Both the position numbers and the translations under genes were made by a program. A stretch of 8,116 nucleotides of DNA from Bacillota bacterium (GTDB lineage: Bacteria; Bacillota; Clostridia; Christensenellales; CAG-138), in contig JAEWZS010000254.1 in NCBI GenBank assembly GCA_023458355.1, forward strand, positions 1-8,116. Reading direction: 5' to 3'. The first letter of the stretch is position 1. The number at the start of each line of letters is the position of its first letter. A model generated the notes under the pieces. It ran no database searches, had not been told where the DNA came from, and saw only the letters and a program-made list of their open reading frames with translations. Positions 1 through 5,720 of the stretch are shown piece by piece.

Positions 1-24
1 AAATTACAAAGAAAAGGTGAACAA

Positions 25-78
25 ATGAGCGAACTTTTTTTGGTACTTTTCCCAGTCATTTATAATTGCGGCAGATGA
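25..78 (+). CDS. possible 17-residue micro-ORF near the left edge
   Basis: An ATG at 25 opens a 17-codon frame ending in TGA at 76-78 and reading MSELFLVLFPVIYNCGR. An AGGTGA sits four bases before the ATG, which is a usable but not strong ribosome binding site. The peptide is hydrophobic in its middle. It could be a leader peptide, the tail of a transcript coming from outside the window, or chance. No family is recognised, and a frame this short is weak evidence by itself. Confidence 0.18.
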   Translation: MSELFLVLFPVIYNCGR

Positions 79-128
79 AAATAAAATGATACCATATACA
101 TATACAATTTTGTACTGTTAACCACCAT

Positions 129-158
129 AAGGTTAGGAGAGTTGAACCCTTACCTTTT
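129..158 (+). promoter_or_regulatory. imperfect hairpin just before the RBS of the small membrane protein
   Basis: AAGGTTAGG (129-137) can pair with CCTTACCTT (148-156) over nine positions with a single T-T mismatch and a ten-base loop. Two more T residues follow. The hairpin ends six bases before the AAAGGA ribosome binding site at 163-168. It could be a weak terminator for upstream transcription or a leader structure affecting translation of the next gene. The T run is too short to choose terminator firmly. Confidence 0.35.
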
Positions 159-176
159 AACGAAAGGATGATTCCC

Positions 177-356
177 ATGAGAACCGCCGCCTTCATTTTC
201 TGTGCAGGCATCATACCGCTCGTGCCGCTCATCGGTGTGGGTATCTACAAACGCCGCAAAGACAAAATCCGCCGCAACGTATGTTACGGTCTATTTGGCT
301 TGCAGCTTCTGTTGAGCATACAGTATATCGTTGTGTGGCTGCGGGACTACGTGTAA
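177..356 (+). CDS. small two-helix membrane protein, unknown function
   Basis: This 59-residue protein is unrecognised. Its architecture is clear: a hydrophobic segment at about residues 4-22, a strongly basic loop (KRRKDKIRR, about 25-33), and a second hydrophobic segment at about 35-54 ending in WLRDYV. By the positive-inside rule the loop should face the cytoplasm and both ends the outside. I chose the ATG at 177 because AAAGGA (163-168) lies eight bases before it; the in-frame ATG at 168 overlaps that site and has nothing of its own upstream. A hairpin lies just before the binding site and an intrinsic terminator follows at 417-439, so this is probably a single-gene transcript. Proteins this small can act as membrane-complex subunits, toxins or regulators, but nothing here picks one. 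Confidence 0.6.
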   Translation: MRTAAFIFCAGIIPLVPLIGVGIYKRRKDKIRRNVCYGLFGLQLLLSIQYIVVWLRDYV

Positions 357-416
357 GAAACTTCTCGTTTACTGCCTGCAAACAAGCGTATATAACCCTC
401 CTATCTTCAATGCCTG

Positions 417-439
417 AATCCGGATTCTTCCGGATTTTT
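417..439 (+). terminator. intrinsic terminator after the small membrane protein gene
   Basis: AATCCGGA (417-424) and TCCGGATT (429-436) form a perfect 8-bp stem with a TTCT loop. The last arm runs into a T tract, giving five T in a row at 435-439. It sits 60 bp after the stop of the small membrane protein gene and upstream of the promoter for the peptidase gene, so it insulates the two units. Confidence 0.75.
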
Positions 440-444
440 CATTT

Positions 445-472
445 GCAGTAACGGGCAGTATGATCATACTGC
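445..472 (+). promoter_or_regulatory. 18-bp perfect palindrome plus a third half-site (operator candidate)
   Basis: GCAGTATGATCATACTGC at 455-472 is a perfect palindrome. A further half-site GCAGTA occurs at 445-450, exactly 10 bp before the left half-site at 455, which puts it on the same face of the helix. The palindrome ends 10 bp before the proposed -35 box at 483 and is centred about 54 bp before the expected transcription start. That is a usual place for a dimeric activator, and is also compatible with a repressor. The binding protein is not identified. Confidence 0.55.
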
Positions 473-482
473 TTGTTGGCGA

Positions 483-511
483 TTGTGAAATGTCGGATTA
501 AGTATTACAAT
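483..511 (+). promoter_or_regulatory. sigma-A type promoter for the M20 peptidase gene
   Basis: TTGTGA (483-488) and TACAAT (506-511) are separated by 17 bp and match the housekeeping consensus at 4/6 and 5/6. Transcription would begin near 518, leaving a short leader that contains AGGAG at 529-533, seven bases before the ATG at 541. Confidence 0.6.
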
Positions 512-540
512 TTAAATAGAAATCTGACAGGAGACACAAT

Positions 541-1677
541 ATGGAACTGCCCCGAGAAACTATGCAATATATCGAAAATCATTTTGAGGAAACAATCGAA
601 CTTATAAAAACACTCGCCAGGATCCCCGCCCCTTCTAACCATGAGGAGAAAAGGGCGGCATTTTGCCGAGACTGGCTTTTAGCTCAGGGTGCAGAGGGCG
701 TTTATATCGATGAAGCGCTCAATGTCATTTATCCTGTAAACTGTGCTTTTGATAATGCGCTTGTTGTGTTTATGGCGCACAGCGACGTAGTGTTCCCGGA
801 TACCGAAGAATTGCCGCTTACACAAAGAGACGGGCGAATTTACTGCCCCGGTGTTGGTGACGATACGGCCAATGCGGCAGTGCTTATGATGGCAGCTAAA
901 TATGTGACCGAAAAAGGATTGTCCCCGAAAAATGGCGGTATGCTTTTTGTGATAAACTCCGGTGAAGAGGGACTCGGGAATCTAAAGGGCTCCCGCCGGA
1001 TTATGCGCGATTATGGAAGCAGAATAAAATCGTTTGTTTCCCTTGACGGTTTTAACTGCGAGATTATAAACACCGCGGTGGGTTCTAAACGCTACCGCAT
1101 AGACATTCTCACCGAAGGAGGGCATTCTTACAGTAAATTTGGAAACAGAAATGCCATTTTCTACCTTGCTTCCCTCATTGATACGCTCTATACAATAAAA
1201 GTACCAGAAGGCGGCAAAACCACCTATAATGTGGGGTTAATAAAAGGCGGAACCTCTGTAAACACCATTGCCCAGCAGGCAGAAATGCTCTATGAATTTC
1301 GATCCGACAACCGAGAATCGCTCCAAACAATGGACCGGCATTTGGAAGCGGCAATCGATTTTTACCGCACAAAAGGTATTACCGTTAACATTAACCTTAT
1401 CGGAGACCGGCCCTGCGGCGGCCATGTGGACCCGGCAGCCCAGCAAGCGCTCGACAATAAAACGGCAACAGCGGTAAAGAAGCATTTCGGACGGGAAGCA
1501 ACGTTCGGCTCTGCCTCTACAGACTGCAACATCCCCCTGTCCATGGGTATCCCCTCTGTTGCGGTAAGTTGCTATATCGGAGACGGAGCGCACACCCGCG
1601 AGGAATATATAGAGGTCGACAGCCTTCTGCCGGGGCTTAAGATGGGGTTTGACTTAATACTTGATTACTACATTTAA
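541..1677 (+). CDS. M20-family metallopeptidase (PepT/dipeptidase-like)
   Basis: This 378-residue protein is a probable cytoplasmic dizinc exopeptidase that hydrolyses small peptides or acyl-amino acids. Visible family signatures are H80-S-D82, the bridging aspartate D107 in GVGDDTAN, the catalytic base and ligand pair E142-E143 in SGEEG, D169 in SLDG, and the late histidine H351 in GDGAHTREEY. D169 at the fifth ligand position is typical of the aminopeptidase-like branch. The lid domain (about 180-290) carries H195 in a GGHSYSKFGNRNA segment, which in this family reaches the active site of the partner subunit. The length is normal for the family and there is no signal peptide. AGGAG lies seven bases before the ATG. 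It appears to be a single-gene unit with its own promoter and a palindromic operator candidate. The family is clear; the substrate cannot be read from sequence. Confidence 0.9.
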   Translation: MELPRETMQYIENHFEETIELIKTLARIPAPSNHEEKRAAFCRDWLLAQGAEGVYIDEALNVIYPVNCAFDNALVVFMAHSDVVFPDTEELPLTQRDGRIYCPGVGDDTANAAVLMMAAKYVTEKGLSPKNGGMLFVINSGEEGLGNLKGSRRIMRDYGSRIKSFVSLDGFNCEIINTAVGSKRYRIDILTEGGHSYSKFGNRNAIFYLASLIDTLYTIKVPEGGKTTYNVGLIKGGTSVNTIAQQAEMLYEFRSDNRESLQTMDRHLEAAIDFYRTKGITVNINLIGDRPCGGHVDPAAQQALDNKTATAVKKHFGREATFGSASTDCNIPLSMGIPSVAVSCYIGDGAHTREEYIEVDSLLPGLKMGFDLILDYYI

Positions 1678-1762
1678 CAAGATTTAATCGGATTACGAAA
1701 GAAACCAACATAGAATTCTGTCTTTCTCCCAACCGACGTAGATTACATTGATACTTGCACAG

Positions 1763-1818
1763 CAAAAGAACCGCCCCGGAACCGCCCATTAAAGAATGCG
1801 AATCTAAAGGGCGGTTCT
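1763..1818 (-). terminator. intrinsic terminator of the acyltransferase gene, with a duplicated 3' arm
   Basis: On the minus strand, AGAACCGCCC (1818-1809) pairs with GGGCGGTTCT (1776-1767), with TTTT at 1767-1764. It lies 39 bp after the stop of the acyltransferase gene. Inside the loop is a second copy of the 3' arm (1787-1779), 11 bp from the first, which could pair with the same 5' arm but is not followed by T residues. On the plus strand no T tract follows the hairpin, so it is not a good terminator for the M20 gene. Confidence 0.65.
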
Positions 1819-1856
1819 GTGGTAATGCACGTGAAGCGCTTCATCTGCTTATGTCT

Positions 1857-3128
1857 CTAGAGACTTTGCGCAAGTTTATGTTGGTGTACCTCGTAAAGTT
1901 CTTCTGTGGCGAGCGCAATTTTGGTAACCGAAAAGTCCCTCCCTTGCGGGTAGATATACCAGGTATCCTCAAGGGTACTTAAATCGACCGCATCACCGTA
2001 GCGGTTGAGGTACTCGTACTCTATGTGGCAGGAATACATGGTAGAAACGGGCTTTCGCATTTCAAAATCACCGTATTTACCTGTGCCCTGCACCGCAAAG
2101 CCATGATAATCATGGGTGAGTGTTCCTTCACCAAGCGGTATATAGCCCTTTGCATTGGGCAGCGAGGTGACACTGACTTCTAAGTGTATTTTGTAGGTGC
2201 CGTTTTCCACTTCCGCGCGTACGTTTTGCCGCTCCCACTCATACCAATCGGGAATGTGGGTAAACTCGGTTTCTCCGCTATCGGCGCAAAGCTCGCCATA
2301 CTCGCCCATGGTCCACGTTTTGCCACATGCTTCGCAAAAAAGCTTTTCGCCCTTTGATCCCATACGGTATTCCGTTTTGCATGCCGGGCACTGATAGAGT
2401 ACCTTATGGAGTCCCTCGGCACGCTTGGGTTCTAAAACGCGAATGCCGCGCTCTTTCTGCCATGCGAAGTCGTCGTAAAAAAAAGCCTCTTTGATGCCCG
2501 CATTGATCTCATCCACACTCTTTTTTGCAACCTCTTCTGCGGTAAAAAGACAAACCATCTCAGCCTCGGTAGGCTTTACGCCGCGGTCACCCGGGTTCCA
2601 AAATGGCGAGTTGATATGGTGCCCGTGCATCACGAGTGTTACAACGGGTACTTTTAAAAGCTTACACATTTTCCCGAGCGACGCGGGAAGCACAGCCGTG
2701 GTGCCGCACAGCGAATAACGCGCTTCCGGATAGATGATTGCAATGTCGCCATTATCGATGACGCGCTTGACATGGCGCACCATGACAAGGTCATTGGTGA
2801 ATTTCCGCTTACAGATGCACCCGACTATGCGCAAAAGCCACTCGCGGCTCATAAATCTGCTACCCATCGGCATGGTGTACGCATCGATGGCGACCACGGA
2901 GTTGGAGCGGTACGGGAAGGTTGCAACCGAGGCGACCATAAAATCAAAAAATGCGTTGTGATTGCATAGAAGTACGTAAGGCGGCTTAAGCCCGTTCATA
3001 CCCTGCTTGACGATTTTTGCACGGTGTTTCCACACAGGCGGAAAACTCAACGCCCAAATCAGTGGGCGTAAATGCTGCCTGCGCGGTTTTTTAAGCATAT
3101 CAAAATGCTGGAACGAATCGTTTACCAT
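1857..3128 (-). CDS. PlsC-like acyltransferase with zinc ribbon and C-terminal extension
   Basis: This 423-residue protein begins with a lysophospholipid-acyltransferase domain (about 30-220). It has the catalytic H-x4-D motif as N56-H57 to D62 (NHNAFFD) and a YPEARYS block at 133-139 in the place of the usual EGTR substrate-binding motif. PlsC enzymes transfer a fatty acyl chain to position 2 of lysophosphatidate at the inner face of the membrane; relatives acylate other lipids. Next comes a zinc ribbon, C247-x2-C250 and C265-x2-C268, and then about 150 residues, beta-rich and aromatic, that I cannot name. A plain PlsC is about 240 residues, so this is a three-part version. GGAGGG (3137-3132) lies close before the ATG, a rather short gap. 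A promoter and terminator bracket it, so it is probably its own transcript. Acyltransferase activity is well supported; the acceptor is unknown. Confidence 0.82.
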   Translation of the reverse strand: MVNDSFQHFDMLKKPRRQHLRPLIWALSFPPVWKHRAKIVKQGMNGLKPPYVLLCNHNAFFDFMVASVATFPYRSNSVVAIDAYTMPMGSRFMSREWLLRIVGCICKRKFTNDLVMVRHVKRVIDNGDIAIIYPEARYSLCGTTAVLPASLGKMCKLLKVPVVTLVMHGHHINSPFWNPGDRGVKPTEAEMVCLFTAEEVAKKSVDEINAGIKEAFFYDDFAWQKERGIRVLEPKRAEGLHKVLYQCPACKTEYRMGSKGEKLFCEACGKTWTMGEYGELCADSGETEFTHIPDWYEWERQNVRAEVENGTYKIHLEVSVTSLPNAKGYIPLGEGTLTHDYHGFAVQGTGKYGDFEMRKPVSTMYSCHIEYEYLNRYGDAVDLSTLEDTWYIYPQGRDFSVTKIALATEELYEVHQHKLAQSL

Positions 3129-3182
3129 AATCCCTCCGGAAAAAGCAATTTGCTTTGTACATTCGCATATCCTTTATACAAA

Positions 3183-3231
3183 ACAGCACGGACCGAACAT
3201 GCCATCTATTATGCAGTACACAGCACGGTCC
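3183..3231. repeat. two 12-bp direct repeats straddling the acyltransferase start point
   Basis: ACAGCACGGACC (3183-3194) and ACAGCACGGTCC (3220-3231) match at 11 of 12 positions and are 37 bp apart. The second copy lies in the spacer of the proposed minus-strand promoter and the first lies just past its transcription start, so a protein bound to both could block transcription of the acyltransferase gene. The single difference also creates an inverted pair, GGACCG and CGGTCC, so an RNA hairpin is an alternative reading. Confidence 0.4.
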
Positions 3232-3236
3232 CGCAA
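3208..3236 (-). promoter_or_regulatory. probable promoter of the acyltransferase gene
   Basis: On the minus strand, TTGCGG (3236-3231) and CATAAT (3213-3208) are separated by 17 bp. The -10 box matches the consensus at 5/6, the -35 box only at 3/6. Transcription would begin near 3201, about 73 bases before the ATG. Confidence 0.45.
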
Positions 3237-3301
3237 GCTTTTTCACCGGAAAGCATATAGGCTGCAACATTAATAAACGAGCTGAGCAACTGCGGTTTCC
3301 G

Positions 3302-4033
3302 TCACCTTATAAAATCTTTGCGAACATACCCTCGCTGCTCACCACGCTCGATTGCATACCAATTGCCGACCTCGCCTACAATCGTCACCTGTGTGCCGTT
3401 TTCTAAACTTGCCACAATAGGCGTATTGATGCTCGGGTAACTTCGTACGTTGAGCCTGCCGCTTGTAAGGGTAACGGTTCCAGTTCGCGGCGGTATCACC
3501 GGCGTAGCAAACGGTACCCCGAAATAATCCGTCAATCCGTTTGCAATGGCACGGGCAGCGGGATCTAAGTTTTGAGCGATCCACGTTGCATCTTGCACGT
3601 TATCGTGATAAGCAAGCTCAACAAATGCCGACGGTGCCTCCGTCAGCCGCAGTTCGCCTATGAATGTGGACGGCAGGGTTCTCACGCTGAGAGGGTAAAT
3701 TGTACGAAGATGCTCCGCTATGGCACTTGCCGCTCTCTGCCCCCAATAACTCGTAGGGTAATAATACACTTCAGAGCCGCGCACCTGTCCGGATTGGGCT
3801 TCAGGTGCGGCGTTAGAATGAAGCCCAAGATGCAGGTCGTAACGCCCCTCATTTGATGCCCGAATGGAAGACGCCGCCGTCATATCCGGTGTATTTCGTA
3901 CAAAGCGTATGAGGTTAGCCCTAAGGTAAGGTTCGAGCCTGTCAGCAAGAAGGTTCATGTAGTACTCCTCGCTGCCCCCAATCACATACATATTTCCTTC
4001 CTGTGTGGAAGGGCTCAGATAAATAATAGGCAA
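3302..4033 (-). CDS. N-acetylmuramoyl-L-alanine amidase (Amidase_3-like) with SH3b domain
   Basis: With the preferred start this is a 243-residue cell wall hydrolase that would cut the bond between N-acetylmuramic acid and L-alanine in peptidoglycan. Residues 1-175 are Amidase_3-like: a glutamate pair E22-E23 in SEEYYMNLLADRL, H72 in HLGLHSNAAPE, and E139 in AFVELAYHDN as the likely catalytic acid. The usual first motif with its zinc histidine (DPGHGG) is replaced by YLSPSTQEGN. Residues 186-243 form a bacterial SH3 domain (LNVRSYPS, GNWYAIE, GYVRKDFI) for wall binding. I chose TTG at 4033-4031 because GGGAGG (4047-4042) lies eight bases before it and the protein then opens MPIIYLSPS. An ATG at 4093 would add 20 residues that look noncoding and has no such site. 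There is no signal peptide. I see no terminator after it. Confidence 0.8.
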   Translation of the reverse strand: MPIIYLSPSTQEGNMYVIGGSEEYYMNLLADRLEPYLRANLIRFVRNTPDMTAASSIRASNEGRYDLHLGLHSNAAPEAQSGQVRGSEVYYYPTSYWGQRAASAIAEHLRTIYPLSVRTLPSTFIGELRLTEAPSAFVELAYHDNVQDATWIAQNLDPAARAIANGLTDYFGVPFATPVIPPRTGTVTLTSGRLNVRSYPSINTPIVASLENGTQVTIVGEVGNWYAIERGEQRGYVRKDFIR

Positions 4034-4070
4034 AGCGCATACCTCCCGGAAATCGGAGCGCGCAAATTGA

Positions 4071-4100
4071 AAATTGCGCCCATATGTTACCATATGTCAA
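4071..4100 (-). promoter_or_regulatory. possible amidase promoter with a consensus -35 box
   Basis: On the minus strand a perfect TTGACA (4100-4095) is followed after 18 bp by CAATTT (4076-4071), a poor -10 box. The spacer contains CATATG-TTAC-CATATG (4081-4096), a symmetric pair, and the leader has a 6-bp hairpin (GCGCAA 4060-4065 with TTGCGC 4074-4079). The weak -10 box could mean that the promoter needs an activator or uses another sigma factor. This is only a candidate. Confidence 0.3.
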
Positions 4101-4152
4101 AACGCACGAAGGCGTGAGCCGCATACAGTAAGCTGCAACAGCACATATTATC

Positions 4153-4181
4153 TTGCTTGCACATTCTTGTTACAGTATAGT
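4153..4181 (+). promoter_or_regulatory. promoter of the GNAT-fosX unit
   Basis: TTGCTT (4153-4158) and TATAGT (4176-4181) are separated by 17 bp, with a 5/6 match at the -10 box. Transcription would begin near 4188, about 40 bases before the acetyltransferase ATG. It faces away from the amidase gene, making this a divergent intergenic region. Confidence 0.55.
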
Positions 4182-4228
4182 AAATGAATACGAAGCAAAG
4201 AAAAACTATGCAATAAGCGAGGTATCCG

Positions 4229-5128
4229 ATGCAACTACAGTTTTTGCTGCCCGACAGACTGCGTGACTACATCGATTACTGTAAGAAACACAGAAACGAG
4301 GTGGATGATTCCTACATATACGATGAGGATCTTAATGCCTTTGTACCGGGTAATCAATATCCCACCTATATCGTTATAAATGAGGACAATCAAATCATAG
4401 CAGCGGCTTCAGTTATACTTGACGAATATTGGAAAGGCCTTAAGAAAGCGAAGCTTGCGATACTCCATTCTGAAATTCCGGATGTTGAAATCTACAGATT
4501 GCTTCTTGACGCCTTAAAAAAACATACGGAAGGCTTTAACGGCTTATATGTTTTTGTGCCGTTAAAGGAAACTGCGACGCTTGAAATTTTCAAAAACATA
4601 GGCTTTACAACCGAGAGGTACGCATTTTTACTCGTTTATAATCATCCAGATTTTCAACATAATGATTTGCCGCAGGGATATGAAATAAGACCCATGAGAA
4701 GAGGGATCGATGAACAAGCCTGGTGTGATGTAAGAAATGCCGCATTTGCTACGCTTAAGGGGAGCGAAACACCTCTAAGCGTCGAAAGGCTTGAACTTAT
4801 AATAAAAGACACCGATTACTTAGAAGACGGGTTGATGATTTTATATCATGGCGACAAACCCGTAGGCGTTGTCAGAGGGGCTGACGATGAGTATAACGGA
4901 CACCGCGTGATGAATGTTGGCGCTGTAGGGATTATACCCACGTATCAAGGGAAGGGTCTTGGGAGGTATTTATTGCGGGCAGCGTTGAACTTCGCTTTCG
5001 AAAAATCGTATGATCAAGCGGTGCTCAGCGTGAATGCGGATAACGAAAGGGCAAAATCGCTCTATCTCCGCGAGGGTTTTGTACAGGCAGAGGGTTTTGT
5101 GGAATTTCGGTATCCTTTGAACGGATGA
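4229..5128 (+). CDS. GNAT-family N-acetyltransferase, double-domain type
   Basis: This 299-residue protein would transfer an acetyl group from acetyl-CoA to an amine. The C-terminal half (about 150-297) is a complete GNAT domain: beta strand VMNVGAVGI, the acetyl-CoA pyrophosphate loop Q240-G-K-G-L-G245, then LSVNADNERAKSLYLREGF (266-284) with the conserved N, Y and GF. The N-terminal half (about 45-137) has the outline of a degenerate GNAT domain, with an IFKNIGF turn at 120-126 but no Q-x-x-G-x-G loop, so it probably does not bind acetyl-CoA. Tandem GNAT proteins of about 300 residues, such as the mycothiol synthase type, have this layout. GAGG (4219-4222) lies six bases before the ATG. fosX follows after 46 bp on the same strand, so the two are probably co-transcribed; whether the acetyltransferase has a role in drug resistance is inference only. 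Confidence 0.85.
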   Translation: MQLQFLLPDRLRDYIDYCKKHRNEVDDSYIYDEDLNAFVPGNQYPTYIVINEDNQIIAAASVILDEYWKGLKKAKLAILHSEIPDVEIYRLLLDALKKHTEGFNGLYVFVPLKETATLEIFKNIGFTTERYAFLLVYNHPDFQHNDLPQGYEIRPMRRGIDEQAWCDVRNAAFATLKGSETPLSVERLELIIKDTDYLEDGLMILYHGDKPVGVVRGADDEYNGHRVMNVGAVGIIPTYQGKGLGRYLLRAALNFAFEKSYDQAVLSVNADNERAKSLYLREGFVQAEGFVEFRYPLNG

Positions 5129-5132
5129 TGTA

Positions 5133-5142
5133 ATAACGTTAT
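5133..5142. promoter_or_regulatory. 10-bp palindrome in the gap before fosX
   Basis: ATAACGTTAT is a perfect palindrome in the 46-bp gap between the acetyltransferase and fosX. It is short enough to be chance. It could be an operator for an internal promoter, but I see no convincing -35 and -10 pair there. Confidence 0.2.
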
Positions 5143-5174
5143 GATCGAACAGGTGTTTTACAAGGAGGGCGATC

Positions 5175-5591
5175 ATGATAAAGGGAATCAGCCACATTAC
5201 GTTTATTGTTCATGATCTTGAAAAAGCAACGCTGTTTTTTGAGAAGATTTTTTCGGCTGAGGCAATTTACGATAGCGGAGCGCAGCTCTTTTCCGTGTCA
5301 AAGGAAAGATATTTTCTGATCGGAGAACTATGGATTGCAGCCATGGAAGGTGAAGCGCTGCCGGCAAAAACGTATAACCACATTGCATTTCAAATAGCCG
5401 AATGTGATTTTGAAGAGTATGAAAAGCGTATTAAAGATTTAGGTCTGGAGCGGAGAACCCCGAGAGGCAGAGTTGAAGGCGAAGGACGTTCCTTGTATTT
5501 TTACGACTATGACAATCACCTTTTTGAATTGCACACAGGAACATTGGGTAAAAGGTTAACCGCATATAATTCTCGAAAAAAAGCTAAGTAA
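5175..5591 (+). CDS. fosX: FosX fosfomycin-resistance epoxide hydrolase
   Basis: FosX is a cytoplasmic, Mn2+-dependent enzyme of the vicinal-oxygen-chelate superfamily that opens the epoxide ring of fosfomycin with water, inactivating this MurA inhibitor. The 138-residue length fits the family. The opening MIKGISHITFIVHDLEKAT, the YNHIAF block and the RVEGEGRSLYFYDYDNHLFE stretch are characteristic. Metal ligands are present as H7, H69 and E118. E44, the general base that separates water-adding FosX from thiol-adding FosA and FosB, is present in VSKERYF. AGGAGGG (5163-5169) lies five bases before the ATG, one of the strongest sites here. It is the second gene after a GNAT acetyltransferase and is closed by a terminator at 5608-5647. 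Nothing mobile is visible nearby, so this looks like an intrinsic chromosomal gene. Confidence 0.93.
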   Translation: MIKGISHITFIVHDLEKATLFFEKIFSAEAIYDSGAQLFSVSKERYFLIGELWIAAMEGEALPAKTYNHIAFQIAECDFEEYEKRIKDLGLERRTPRGRVEGEGRSLYFYDYDNHLFELHTGTLGKRLTAYNSRKKAK

Positions 5592-5607
5592 ATTTACCGC
5601 TTCCTAC

Positions 5608-5647
5608 AAAAACCTCCTGCTGTACTATCTTACAACAGGAGGCTTTT
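5608..5647. terminator. bidirectional terminator between fosX and the lipoprotein gene
   Basis: CCTCCTG (5613-5619) pairs with CAGGAGG (5636-5642); TGT (5621-5623) and ACA (5632-5634) extend the stem past one C-A mismatch. On the plus strand the stem is followed by CTTTT and on the minus strand by TTTTT (5612-5608). It therefore ends transcripts of both convergent units. Confidence 0.85.
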
Positions 5648-5672
5648 CAATTCATAAGCATTTTCTAAAGCT

Positions 5673-5720
5673 TTATTCGGCAGGAACTACAGTTACCTGC
5701 TTATTGGGTTTGATCTGCGT
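5673..5720 (-). other. in-frame open extension beyond the lipoprotein stop codon
   Basis: Directly after the TAA of the lipoprotein gene (5723-5721), the same frame stays open for 15 codons and reads TQIKPNKQVTVVPAE before a second TAA at 5675-5673. The composition resembles a normal protein end, so the upstream TAA may be a recent nonsense change that shortened the protein. Fifteen open codons can also occur by chance. Confidence 0.3.

Noticed and set aside
1237..1593. 118-codon open frame on the minus strand inside the M20 gene
   Set aside because: It is fully antisense to a well-supported gene with intact catalytic motifs, is Cys/Arg-rich without any domain, and has no ribosome binding site. 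It is a shadow frame.
1767..1818. Hairpin AGAACCGCCC/GGGCGGTTCT as the terminator of the plus-strand M20 gene
   Set aside because: On the plus strand no T run follows. The T run is on the minus strand, so it is assigned to the acyltransferase gene.
3007..3406. Overlapping plus-strand frames of 62-88 codons across the acyltransferase start and the following gap
   Set aside because: They overlap each other and the minus-strand genes, lack good ribosome binding sites and show no recognisable family.
3572..3856. 94-codon plus-strand frame inside the amidase gene
   Set aside because: It is antisense to the recognised amidase domain, and its composition does not look like a natural protein.
4060..4079. 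6-bp hairpin in the amidase leader as a riboswitch
   Set aside because: A single short stem without further conserved structure is not enough; it is mentioned only as part of the promoter entry.
4034..4093. ATG at 4093 as the amidase start
   Set aside because: The extra 20 residues look noncoding and cover a leader hairpin and the GGGAGG site. The TTG at 4033 is placed ideally.
5588..5597. GTAAATTTAC at the end of fosX as a third copy of the GTAAA-TTTAC operator
   Set aside because: The six-base centre is missing and the site overlaps the fosX stop codon and precedes a terminator, so it is more likely chance.
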